Below are positions 20,661-29,557 of a stretch of DNA of 41,244 nt, in pieces (within the stretch, counting starts at the first letter, position 1; each line of letters begins with the position of its first letter). The DNA lies in NCBI GenBank assembly GCA_945949175.1, contig CAMFDU010000011.1:1-41244 (forward strand), given 5' to 3'. A program made the translations under genes and the position numbers. The notes beneath the pieces were generated by a model, which saw only the letters and a program-made list of their open reading frames with translations, was not told the origin of the DNA and searched no databases. This DNA is from Gulosibacter massiliensis. GTDB lineage: Bacteria; Actinomycetota; Actinomycetes; Actinomycetales; Microbacteriaceae.

Positions 20661-21650
20661 TTACCGAGAAGAGCGAGTCGTCCGTACACGCGATCCGGGT
20701 GACTCGGTATCGACGGCGAGTTCCTCCGCGGTATAGCTGTTTTTCGATTCTAGTCCTGTTTGGGAATCTGGACCTCGACCGGGCACGTACGCGGCGGGTT
20801 CAAAGCCCGGGTGTCGTCTCGCTTGCAGCAGGAAGATAGCTACTCCGAGCAGGACTGCGGCGAACGCCCCCCAGACATTCACTCGAACACCAAGGAAGGA
20901 CTCACTCGGGTCGAGCCGAATGGTTTCGATTGCCATTCGCCCGATTCCGTACCAGACCAGATACAACGCGAAGTTCCGACCCCATTGCAGCTGGAAACGA
21001 TGTCCCGCCCAGATAATGACGGCGGCACCGAGCAGGTTCCACAGTGCTTCGTAGAGGAATGTCGGATGAAACAGGGTGTCTGCCGGCAGACCGAGTGGGA
21101 ATGCGGGATTCAGCGGGTCGATTTGGAGTCCCCACGGCAAGTCGGTCGGGCCACCGTAGAGTTCTTGGTTGAAGTAGTTTCCGAATCGGCCGAGTGCCTG
21201 GGCAATGATGAGGCCAGGGGCGATGGCGTCGAGAAGAGCCGTGAAACGCAAACCACTAAGGCGGCAGCCGATCCACCCCCCAACAGCTCCGAGAATGAGA
21301 GCACCGAAGATTGCAAGGCCGCCCTCCCACACGTAAAACACACGCATGATGTCCTGACCTGCGAAGTAGTCCGAAGGGTGCGTGAGCACGTGATAGGCCC
21401 GCCCGCCAATGATGCCGAGAGGGATAGCGAACAACGAGATGTCGAGAATCAACCCGGACTCAACCCCGCGCGCGACGAGTCGCCGATTGGTGACGATGAG
21501 CCCGACGATAATTCCCAGCAAGATGCACAGCGCGTATGCGTGAATCGTCAGATCGAATGTGAACCAGGTTGCACCGTTGTCGCGGAGCCATTCGCCAAGG
21601 TTGAACGACCGCCACTCGGGCGGCGGGGAGGGAATGCTGGCGAGAATCAC
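20661..21650 (-). CDS. lgt: Prolipoprotein diacylglyceryl transferase
   Basis: 329 aa; multiple hydrophobic segments, GGRAYHVLTHPSDYF and IIAQALGRFGNYFNQELYGGPTDLPWGLQI; SD AAAGGA. Confidence 0.95.
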   Translation of the reverse strand: MILASIPSPPPEWRSFNLGEWLRDNGATWFTFDLTIHAYALCILLGIIVGLIVTNRRLVARGVESGLILDISLFAIPLGIIGGRAYHVLTHPSDYFAGQDIMRVFYVWEGGLAIFGALILGAVGGWIGCRLSGLRFTALLDAIAPGLIIAQALGRFGNYFNQELYGGPTDLPWGLQIDPLNPAFPLGLPADTLFHPTFLYEALWNLLGAAVIIWAGHRFQLQWGRNFALYLVWYGIGRMAIETIRLDPSESFLGVRVNVWGAFAAVLLGVAIFLLQARRHPGFEPAAYVPGRGPDSQTGLESKNSYTAEELAVDTESPGSRVRTTRSSR

Positions 21651-21674
21651 GGACGTCCTTTCGACACGTTCAGC

Positions 21675-22469
21675 CTAACCTTGACGGGCAGAGAGACCCG
21701 CCACAAGCTCGGTCGTAACACGCGCGACTCCAGCTGCGCCGTCGTCGCCAAGTGCCGAGACCAGATGCGAACCGACAATCGCACCAGAGGCAAAACTGTT
21801 GACACTGCGCACGTGTTCGTCGGTCGAGATGCCGACGCCAACACACACGTGGGTTGCACCCAACGCGTTAAGGCGTCCCACAAGGGTTCGCGCAGCCACG
21901 TCGACATCGGCGCGAGCACCGGTGATACCCATCGTCGACACCGCGTACACAAACCCGCGAGAATGGGCAATTGCCGATGAGAGTCGATCGTCCGTCGATG
22001 AGGGCGCCGCAAGGAACACTCGATCCAGACCGTGCTTGTCCGACACCGCAATCCACTCGGCCGCTTCGTCGGGAATCAGGTCAGGTGTGATGAGCCCCAC
22101 TCCCCCTGCAGCCTTTAGATCTGTGGCGAATCGGTCGATACCGTATTGGACGACTGGATTCCAGTACGTCATCACCAAAATTGGTGTGTCGACCTTGGCT
22201 GTCACCGCCTGAATAATCTCGAACAACTGCGTGAGCCGGAATCCAGTTTCGAGCGCTGCGTTGGTAGCTCGTTGAATCACGACACCATCCATCACCGGAT
22301 CCGAATACGGCACGCCTAATTCGATGATGTCGACGCCACTCTCTGACAGGGCGATGAGCGCGTCGATGCACGTTTTTACGTTAGGGAAACCCGCCGGAAG
22401 GTAACCAACGAGAACGCCTCGTCCGTCAGCGCGTGCAGCGTCGATGACCGCTTCCACAGGCGATGTCAC
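21675..22469 (-). CDS. trpA: Tryptophan synthase alpha chain
   Basis: 264 aa; [42 protein letters not shown]; overlaps trpB by 4 nt. Confidence 0.97.
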   Translation of the reverse strand: MTSPVEAVIDAARADGRGVLVGYLPAGFPNVKTCIDALIALSESGVDIIELGVPYSDPVMDGVVIQRATNAALETGFRLTQLFEIIQAVTAKVDTPILVMTYWNPVVQYGIDRFATDLKAAGGVGLITPDLIPDEAAEWIAVSDKHGLDRVFLAAPSSTDDRLSSAIAHSRGFVYAVSTMGITGARADVDVAARTLVGRLNALGATHVCVGVGISTDEHVRSVNSFASGAIVGSHLVSALGDDGAAGVARVTTELVAGLSARQG

Positions 22470-23668
22470 TGAGAGCCCCCGAGGAAGCCGAAGTACCGTC
22501 CGGCTGTTTCCATGTCCTTGTCACCACGCCCAGAGAGGTTGATGAGGATGATGTCGGACGGTTTTAGCGTGCGAGCGAGGTCGAGTGCCCCAGCCAAGGC
22601 GTGGGCGGTCTCAATAGCAGGGATGATTCCTTCGGTGCGTGAAAGATCCAGCATGCCCTGCATCGCCTCGGAATCCGAGATTCCGATGTAAGTTGCTCGT
22701 CCGCTGTCCTTCAGCCACGCATGCTCAGGGCCGATTCCCGGGTAGTCAAGCCCAGCCGAGATCGAGTGCGACTCGATTGTTTGTCCGTCTTCGTCCTGCA
22801 AAACGTAGGTCTTTGCTCCGTGCAGAACTCCAGGGCGACCGCGCTGCAACGTCGCTGCATGACGAGGTGTGTCGATGCCATCGCCGGCTGCTTCGTAGCC
22901 GACCAACGCGACATCATCGTCATCGAGGAAGGCGTGGAAGATTCCCATCGCGTTGGAACCACCTCCAACACACGCCACAACCGCTGTGGGCAGTCGTCCT
23001 TCGGTATCAAGGATTTGTTGACGCGCTTCGTTGCCGATGATCGAGTGGAAGTCGCGAACCATCACGGGGAATGGATGAGGGCCTGCGACCGTACCGAGCA
23101 AATAGTGGGTATGTTCGACGTTCGCGACCCAGTCCCGCATCGCCTCGTTAATCGCGTCCTTCAAGGTGCGTGATCCATGAACAACAGGGACTACATCCGC
23201 ACCTAACAACTTCATCCGTGCAACATTGAGCGCTTGACGTTCCGTGTCAACCTCTCCCATGTACACGACACAGGACATCCCCATCAGTGCGGCGGCTGTC
23301 GCCGTCGCCACACCATGTTGGCCGGCGCCGGTCTCTGCAATGAGCCGGTTCTTCCCAAGGCGCTTCGCGAGTAGGGCTTGTCCGAGCACGTTGTTGATCT
23401 TGTGAGAGCCGGTGTGGTTGAGGTCTTCACGCTTGAGCAGTATGCGCGCCCCACCGGCAAGAGCCGCGAAACGATGGGCTTCGGTAATGATGGACGGGCG
23501 CCCGGTGTAGGTGCGGTGCAGTTCGGCAAGTTCGGCCTGAAATACTGCGTCGGTTTTTGCTGCCGTATAGGCAGCGTCGAGTTCGTCAAGGGCCGCAATG
23601 AGTGACTCTGGGACGAAACGACCGCCGTATTCTCCGAAATACGGACCTAGCTCAGCGCGAAGGGACAT
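22466..23668 (-). CDS. trpB: Tryptophan synthase beta chain
   Basis: 400 aa; [51 protein letters not shown]. Confidence 0.98.
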   Translation of the reverse strand: MSLRAELGPYFGEYGGRFVPESLIAALDELDAAYTAAKTDAVFQAELAELHRTYTGRPSIITEAHRFAALAGGARILLKREDLNHTGSHKINNVLGQALLAKRLGKNRLIAETGAGQHGVATATAAALMGMSCVVYMGEVDTERQALNVARMKLLGADVVPVVHGSRTLKDAINEAMRDWVANVEHTHYLLGTVAGPHPFPVMVRDFHSIIGNEARQQILDTEGRLPTAVVACVGGGSNAMGIFHAFLDDDDVALVGYEAAGDGIDTPRHAATLQRGRPGVLHGAKTYVLQDEDGQTIESHSISAGLDYPGIGPEHAWLKDSGRATYIGISDSEAMQGMLDLSRTEGIIPAIETAHALAGALDLARTLKPSDIILINLSGRGDKDMETAGRYFGFLGGSQ

Positions 23669-24444
23669 CAGGTCACCTCTCGGAATTGTTCAACGACCGC
23701 GCGGGCGTTCCCGGCCGTCACGAGTGCTTCTCCGACGAGAACCACGTCAGCACCAGCGGAACGGTATGCCTTAACATCATCGACGGTGTCCACTGCTGAT
23801 TCCGCGACAGCGATAGCGTCTGCGGGAATGAGATCTCGAACCATTCCAAAAAGAGTGCGATCGAGTTCGAAGGTCGACAGATCTCGAGCATTAACACCGA
23901 TCAGCCCGGCGCCAATGTCAGCGGCTTGGCGGACTTCATCGGCCGAGTGCGCTTCGACGAGCACAGTAAGGCCCAATTGACGAGAAAACGCGTGGAGTCG
24001 CTCGAGAGCAGAACGATCGAGAGCAGCAACTATTAAGAGGACGATGTCGGCCCCAGCCGCACGGGCTTCGAGAATCTGGTATTCCTCAGAGATGAAGTCC
24101 TTACGCAACAGCGGCACCGCGACGCGTTCTCTGACGTCTTCGAGGTCGCGCAGCGTTCCACCGAAACGCCGTTCCTCGGTCAAAACCGAGATCGCATCCG
24201 CTCCACCCTCGACATACGACTCGGCAAGAGCGGGGGCATCATCAATCGCGGCGAGTGCTCCCTTCGAGGGACTCGCCCTCTTGATCTCGGCAATCAATCG
24301 CACGTGGTGCGTCGGCGCGAGGGACTGATACGCATCAATCGGATCATGCCTCCGAAGCGCCCGCCGTTCAATCTCGGCATAGGAAACGCTTTCACGCCGC
24401 GTAGCTGCGTCCTCGAGCGCACCAGCAGTCAAGGCGTCCAGCAC
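23668..24444 (-). CDS. trpC: Indole-3-glycerol phosphate synthase
   Basis: 258 aa; [45 protein letters not shown]; overlaps trpB start by 1 nt. Confidence 0.96.
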   Translation of the reverse strand: MLDALTAGALEDAATRRESVSYAEIERRALRRHDPIDAYQSLAPTHHVRLIAEIKRASPSKGALAAIDDAPALAESYVEGGADAISVLTEERRFGGTLRDLEDVRERVAVPLLRKDFISEEYQILEARAAGADIVLLIVAALDRSALERLHAFSRQLGLTVLVEAHSADEVRQAADIGAGLIGVNARDLSTFELDRTLFGMVRDLIPADAIAVAESAVDTVDDVKAYRSAGADVVLVGEALVTAGNARAVVEQFREVT

Positions 24445-24446
24445 GA

Positions 24447-24671
24447 CTAGTGCGGAGCCTTGGTCTTTGAGCCGCCAACACCGTAACCAGCTTTCGCCAT
24501 GAGCGTTCCGACGATTGGACCGACAACGAGAAGCGCGGAACTCGCCCAGACGAGGAGGGGCTGGTCGAGCCAGAAGAACAAGGTTCCTGCCGTAGCACCA
24601 ATGAGCATAATTGTTACTCCGGTCCAGGCAGCGGGAGAAGAGCCGTGTCCGGGATCGTGCGCGTCGTTCAT
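24447..24671 (-). CDS. Small two-TM HGxxPAAW-family membrane protein of the trp operon
   Basis: 74 aa; HGSSPAAW motif then two hydrophobic stretches; strong SD AGGAGGAACGAC-ATG; between trpE and trpC. Confidence 0.85.
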   Translation of the reverse strand: MNDAHDPGHGSSPAAWTGVTIMLIGATAGTLFFWLDQPLLVWASSALLVVGPIVGTLMAKAGYGVGGSKTKAPH

Positions 24672-24688
24672 GTCGTTCCTCCTGGCCC

Positions 24689-26200
24689 TCAGTCTAGCGC
24701 GGGGAGCAGGGCGTTCGCCGCGGCGATTGCTCGAAGCGGGGCAGCCGCTTTGTTGACTGTCTCGTCGTACTCGCTCTGTGGAACTGAGTCAGCGACGATG
24801 CCAGCGCCCGCTTGCACTGAAGCTCTTCCGTCCACAATGACCGCAGTTCGGATGGCGATCGCCAGGTCTGAGTCGCCGCCGAAACCGATGTACCCAACCA
24901 CTCCTCCGTACACTCCGCGACCAGCGGGCTCCAGCTCGTCAATGATCTCGAGTGCGCGTGGTTTTGGAGCTCCGGATAGCGTTCCCGCCGGAAAAGTCGC
25001 TCGGAAGACGTCAATCGGAGTCGACCCCGGCGCTAGGTCGCCTTCGACACTCGATACGAGGTGCATGATGTGCGAGAAACGTTCGACGTTCATGAACTCG
25101 GTGACCTCGACCGTCCCCGGGGTGCACACGCGTGAGAGATCATTGCGTGCCAAATCGACGAGCATCAAGTGTTCGGCGCGCTCCTTCACATCGGCCAGCA
25201 ATCCCTCGGCCAACTGAGCGTCTCGTTCAGGGGTGTCTCCGCGTGGCCGGCTACCAGCAATCGGGTGGCTGAACACACGATTGTCGTTGACTTTGACAAG
25301 AGCCTCGGGCGACGATCCCACCACCGCGAACGGTTTCCCGTTGGCGCTTTCGAGGTTCAAAAGGTACATGTATGGCGACGGATTGAGTGCCCGCAACATT
25401 CGATAGACATCCGTGCTGGTGGCCGTTACATCGGTGTCAAAACGCTGAGAGATGACCACTTGAAAAACATCACCCTCATGAATGAAGTGTTGAGAAGTCG
25501 ACACCGAATTAAGGAATGTCTGGGGTTCGGTGCGATAAGTCGGGTTCGGTGCTGTCGTCGCAGGAGGTGTCAGCGGAGCGAGCGATACCGCGGTTCTGAG
25601 GCTCGCCGTGATGTCATCTAAGCGCAACTGCGCGGAATCCCAAAGATCGTCAAGGTCATCGGTGGCCAGTACGGCAGTCGCAACGTGCAACAACGACGTC
25701 CGGTGGTCGAACACCAGCAGGTCACGGACGAACAACAGTGATTGGCCCGGAACTCCCGATTCGTCCTTTGGCGCATTGGGCAAATACTCGATTTCTCTGA
25801 TGGTGTCCCACCCCAGATACCCGACCAAACCGCTCGTCAACGGTGGCAGTTCGGTCGGGGCCGGCGACGCCCATCGTGCATACAACGCGTCGAGCGCGTC
25901 GAGTCGCCGTGGTGGGACGGATCCTCCGAAGGCACGCTCTTCGGACAATCCGTTGTCGAGCCATACGGATTGTTCCTCCTGTTCAGTAAGACATCCCCAC
26001 GCCGAGAGCCCGACGAACGAGTAACGCGACCAAATGCCGCCCTGTTCGGCTGATTCGAGGAGAAAAGTGCCAGGACGCCCGTCCGTGAGGTGCGAATACA
26101 GCGCAACAGGAGAGACGGAATCGACGAACACCGAACGGATGACCGTGACGACAGGACCTATTGCCGCCGCACGCTCGAATTCGGCACGTGTCGTTGTCAT
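24689..26200 (-). CDS. trpE: Anthranilate synthase component I
   Basis: 503 aa; chorismate-binding domain (PSPYMYLLNLESANGKPFAVVGSSPEALVKV, HPIAGSRPRGDTPERD, GTLSGAPKPRALEIIDELEP). Confidence 0.96.
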   Translation of the reverse strand: MTTTRAEFERAAAIGPVVTVIRSVFVDSVSPVALYSHLTDGRPGTFLLESAEQGGIWSRYSFVGLSAWGCLTEQEEQSVWLDNGLSEERAFGGSVPPRRLDALDALYARWASPAPTELPPLTSGLVGYLGWDTIREIEYLPNAPKDESGVPGQSLLFVRDLLVFDHRTSLLHVATAVLATDDLDDLWDSAQLRLDDITASLRTAVSLAPLTPPATTAPNPTYRTEPQTFLNSVSTSQHFIHEGDVFQVVISQRFDTDVTATSTDVYRMLRALNPSPYMYLLNLESANGKPFAVVGSSPEALVKVNDNRVFSHPIAGSRPRGDTPERDAQLAEGLLADVKERAEHLMLVDLARNDLSRVCTPGTVEVTEFMNVERFSHIMHLVSSVEGDLAPGSTPIDVFRATFPAGTLSGAPKPRALEIIDELEPAGRGVYGGVVGYIGFGGDSDLAIAIRTAVIVDGRASVQAGAGIVADSVPQSEYDETVNKAAAPLRAIAAANALLPALD

Positions 26201-26277
26201 GCTTTCACGCCCTTTGTCGTCAGAACTGGATAAACGAGGACCTAACGCTCGGTAGTGTTTATTGGTTCTCTAATCGG

Positions 26278-26634
26278 CTAACGAACGGCAAGGAGATCGA
26301 TGACGAAGACCAATGTCTGACCGGACAAACGATGACCGCCGCCAACAGGACCGTAAGCCCACATCGGAGGACAAATGAGTTTCCTGCGCCCGCCCACCTT
26401 CATTCCGGGAATTCCCTCTTGCCACCCGCGAATCAGACCATTAAGAGGGAATTCGATGCTTTCGCCACGATTCCATGATGCGTCGAACTCTTCCCCTTCG
26501 AATGTCACACCGAGGTAATGAACTTCGACGTTGCCGCCGGACGACGCCTCGGCGCCGTCGCCAACCGTGAGGTCTTCGATGACGAGTTCGGTGGGTTCCG
26601 GCCCAAGCGTGGGTTCAATTTCGGGCTTGTTCAT
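26278..26634 (-). CDS. FKBP-type peptidyl-prolyl isomerase
   Basis: Start taken at MNKPEIEP (SD AGGAG) inside track ORF 26278..26667; NVEVHYLGVTFEGEEFDASWNRGESIEFPLNGLIRGWQEGIPGMKVGGRRKLICPP. Confidence 0.93.
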   Translation of the reverse strand: MNKPEIEPTLGPEPTELVIEDLTVGDGAEASSGGNVEVHYLGVTFEGEEFDASWNRGESIEFPLNGLIRGWQEGIPGMKVGGRRKLICPPMWAYGPVGGGHRLSGQTLVFVIDLLAVR

Positions 26635-26641
26635 GTTGCTC

Positions 26642-27307
26642 CTAGTGATGTGAATGTTCTCGGGCAATCCTACGGAGATTCTCGATAGCTATTGATGGGT
26701 TATCGGTGCCGTAAACGGCCGAGCCCGCGACGAAGGTGTCAGCACCAGCCTCCGCTGCAAGTTCGATCGTGAGCGCATCTACCCCGCCGTCGACTTGAAT
26801 CCACAACTCTGTCCCGGTCTTTGCTCGAAACGCTGCGACCTCTCGTACCTTCTGCATCTGATCCGCCAAGAACTTTTGGCCGCCGAACCCGGGCTCGACG
26901 GTCATCACGAGGATTTGGTCGAAGTGTTCGGCGATCTCTTCGATCTCGGAAAATGGTGTTCCGGGTTTGAGCGCGATTCCGACTCGTGAACCGATGGCGT
27001 GGATGGCTGAGGCAACAGCAACCGGATCGGCCGTCGCCTCGACGTGAAGCGTGACGGACTCTGCGCCCAACTCGGCGTAACCAGGCGCCCAGCGATCTTG
27101 ATCCGCAATCATGAGGTGGACGTCGAGCGGAATCGGTGACGTTGCCTTGATCCGCTCAACCATTTGAGGCCCAAAGGTGAGGTTGGGGACAAAGTGGTTG
27201 TCCATCACGTCCACGTGAGCAAAATCAGCGTTATCAATCCGCGCCAAATCGTGGGCCATGTTGGCGAAATCCGCACTGAGGATGCTGGGGTTGATTCGAA
27301 CTGTCAT
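26642..27307 (-). CDS. rpe: Ribulose-phosphate 3-epimerase
   Basis: 221 aa; INPSILSADFANMAHDL, HVDVMDNHFVPNLTFGP, MTVEPGFGGQKFL. Confidence 0.97.
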   Translation of the reverse strand: MTVRINPSILSADFANMAHDLARIDNADFAHVDVMDNHFVPNLTFGPQMVERIKATSPIPLDVHLMIADQDRWAPGYAELGAESVTLHVEATADPVAVASAIHAIGSRVGIALKPGTPFSEIEEIAEHFDQILVMTVEPGFGGQKFLADQMQKVREVAAFRAKTGTELWIQVDGGVDALTIELAAEAGADTFVAGSAVYGTDNPSIAIENLRRIAREHSHH

Positions 27308-27317
27308 TTCCGTCAGG

Positions 27318-28646
27318 TTATCGCGTCCGGCGAATCAACTGAATGAACATCGCATCAGTGTCGTGTCGGTGCGGGTACAACTGAACCGCCGTGCCGCGTG
27401 TCGCCCCTGTCATATGCGGGGCGACAACCCCGAGAGTCGCAGCCGTATCGAGAGCCTCGGCTTCAGGGCGCTCGGCAAGAACCGCGTCCACAACATCGAC
27501 AGTCTCTTCGGTGAGAGGCGAGCACGTCACGTACGCAACGACGCCCCCGACCGTAAGGCTGCCCAGTGCGGCAGAGAGCAATTCACGCTGTAGCGGAACA
27601 AGTTCGTCAAGGTCTTCAAGGCTTTTTCGCCAGCGCGATTCGGGCCGTCTGCGCAATGCCCCCAGTCCGGTGCACGGCGCGTCGACAAGGATTCGGTCGA
27701 AGGCATCGGGGTTCTCGGAACACAACTCGCGTCCGTCGCGAACAGTAACATCGACCCGCCCGCCGAACGGCGCAAGCGATTTCCGCACGAGCTCTGCTCG
27801 GTGCGCTTGCTCCTCGTTCGCTTCCACCGTCACACCGGCGACAAGGCCCACCGCTGCGAGGACGGCGGTCTTGCCACCCGGCCCAGCACACAGATCGAGC
27901 CAACGTTCGCCACCGCGAATCGGCGCCACAGCGGTCAACAGCAACGCCGCCAATTGCGAGCCTTCGTCTTGAACCCGAACAACTCCATCGGTGACTCCGG
28001 GCTCCTCGTTCAATGACCCTCCGCGCGAATGAAAACCGAATGGTGAAAAAGGCGTGGGTTCAGCTCCTATTGGTCGATGCGCCAGCCCAGGGAGTGCGAT
28101 AAGCGTCGGAACGGGTGGTGTGTTGTTGGCGACGAGCAGTTCGTCAGCCTCACTGGCCCCCAGTAGTTCAGTGAACTCTCGGACGATCCATTCGGGGTGG
28201 GAGTAGGCAATCGCTAGACCAGCGATATTGGTCGCGTTCGCTGTGATTGATTCCCGCCACTCTTCGGGCGTGCGCTTCGATACGGCCCGAAGGGTTGCAT
28301 TGACAAAACCGGATGCGCGACGAACGCGGCGGTTCGCAAGATTAACCCACTCATTGATGATGTGAGGCGGGTCGCGCCGAACGATCAGTTCGTAGGTGGC
28401 CAAACGCAACAAGTCGAGCACATCGGCATCGACGCGTGCCCACGATCCCGTCACGCAGTCGCGGAGGACCCCGTCCAACAATGACCGCCACCGAAGCGAG
28501 CCATAAGTCAGATCAGTCGCATGTCCGGAGTCCCGTGAGCTCAAACGGGCATCACGAATTGCATTCGGCAGAATCAGATTTGAATACGCATCGTCGATTC
28601 GCACGTGCGCCGTGACGTCAAGCGCGACCTCGCGCGCCGTCGTCAT
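27318..28646 (-). CDS. rsmB: 16S rRNA m5C967 methyltransferase (RsmB/Sun family)
   Basis: 442 aa; N-terminal NusB-like domain, VQDEGSQLAALLL, LDLCAGPGGKTAVLA, DAPCTGLGALRRRPESRWR. Confidence 0.93.
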   Translation of the reverse strand: MTTAREVALDVTAHVRIDDAYSNLILPNAIRDARLSSRDSGHATDLTYGSLRWRSLLDGVLRDCVTGSWARVDADVLDLLRLATYELIVRRDPPHIINEWVNLANRRVRRASGFVNATLRAVSKRTPEEWRESITANATNIAGLAIAYSHPEWIVREFTELLGASEADELLVANNTPPVPTLIALPGLAHRPIGAEPTPFSPFGFHSRGGSLNEEPGVTDGVVRVQDEGSQLAALLLTAVAPIRGGERWLDLCAGPGGKTAVLAAVGLVAGVTVEANEEQAHRAELVRKSLAPFGGRVDVTVRDGRELCSENPDAFDRILVDAPCTGLGALRRRPESRWRKSLEDLDELVPLQRELLSAALGSLTVGGVVAYVTCSPLTEETVDVVDAVLAERPEAEALDTAATLGVVAPHMTGATRGTAVQLYPHRHDTDAMFIQLIRRTR

Positions 28647-29545
28647 TCACACACCAGAGACGAGCGTTGTCCCCTCACCCAGTCCGTAGCGGACATCATC
28701 GTTTTTCCCGCTGGCTTCACTTTCAACAATTCGACCGAGTCGCTACCGGTGCCGACGAAGACACGTCCCTCGCTGGCTGTAACTTCGCCGCGCGGGATCG
28801 CGGGCCCGATTTCGCTCGCAACCCGCCCGATAGCGACTGATTCACCATTGACGCTCGTGTACGCCCCCGGTTCGGTGGTGACGGCTCTGATCCGCGTGAT
28901 GATCGTGGACGCGTCGAGTGACCAATCAATTCGACCGTCCTCGCGAGTCATCTTGGGAGCGAAACTGGGATCGCCCGTCTGCTCCGTCGCCGAGACCGCA
29001 TCAGTCACCACGAGTCGGAGTGTGCCGACAAGTTCGTCGGTGGTGCTGTTCGCCATTCGAACTAACGCTTCGGAAGCAGTCTCGGTGCCCTCAAATGGAA
29101 TCGACCGACTGAAGTACACCGGTCCCGCATCCATTTCCGGGACAAGCCGAAAGATCGAAATGCCGGACGCCGATTCACCATTCCACAGTGAGCGCTGAAC
29201 GGGAGCGGCTCCGCGGTACTTCGGCAGGACGGAAAAATGGACATTCGCCCAGCCGTGTGTGGGCTCGGAGAGGAGCCGGGGAGGCACGAGGCCCCCGTAT
29301 GCGACGACCACCCCGATATCGACCTCGGGAATCTTGACCTCGCGAAGCGAATTGGCCTTGATAATCGGCAGGTTGAGTTCCGCAGCTTCGCGCCCGACTG
29401 CCGTGGGGGTCACAATGCCTTTCCTGCCCTGACGCGAATCCTCTCGGGTAATCACGGCGCGGATGTCGAAACGAGCATCGTGGAGGGCACGCAGATAAGG
29501 CACCGCAACCTCGGGGCTGCCGGCAAACACGATGCGTGTACTCAT
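28643..29545 (-). CDS. fmt: Methionyl-tRNA formyltransferase
   Basis: 300 aa; RIVFAGSPEVAVPYLRAL, HFSVLPKYRGAAPVQRSLWNGE; 4-nt overlap with rsmB. Confidence 0.96.
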   Translation of the reverse strand: MSTRIVFAGSPEVAVPYLRALHDARFDIRAVITREDSRQGRKGIVTPTAVGREAAELNLPIIKANSLREVKIPEVDIGVVVAYGGLVPPRLLSEPTHGWANVHFSVLPKYRGAAPVQRSLWNGESASGISIFRLVPEMDAGPVYFSRSIPFEGTETASEALVRMANSTTDELVGTLRLVVTDAVSATEQTGDPSFAPKMTREDGRIDWSLDASTIITRIRAVTTEPGAYTSVNGESVAIGRVASEIGPAIPRGEVTASEGRVFVGTGSDSVELLKVKPAGKTMMSATDWVRGQRSSLVCE

Positions 29546-29557
29546 GACTTCATTGTT

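Noticed and set aside
20760-21980. 406-aa plus-strand ORF antisense to lgt and trpA
   Set aside because: Fully overlaps two confidently identified genes on the other strand; its composition (charged, low-complexity, no recognisable domain) fits a codon-bias shadow ORF.
27308-27320. TAACCT upstream of rpe as a leaderless promoter
   Set aside because: 7-nt spacing, TAA is the rsmB stop, and a weak SD-like GACGGAA is present; too ambiguous.
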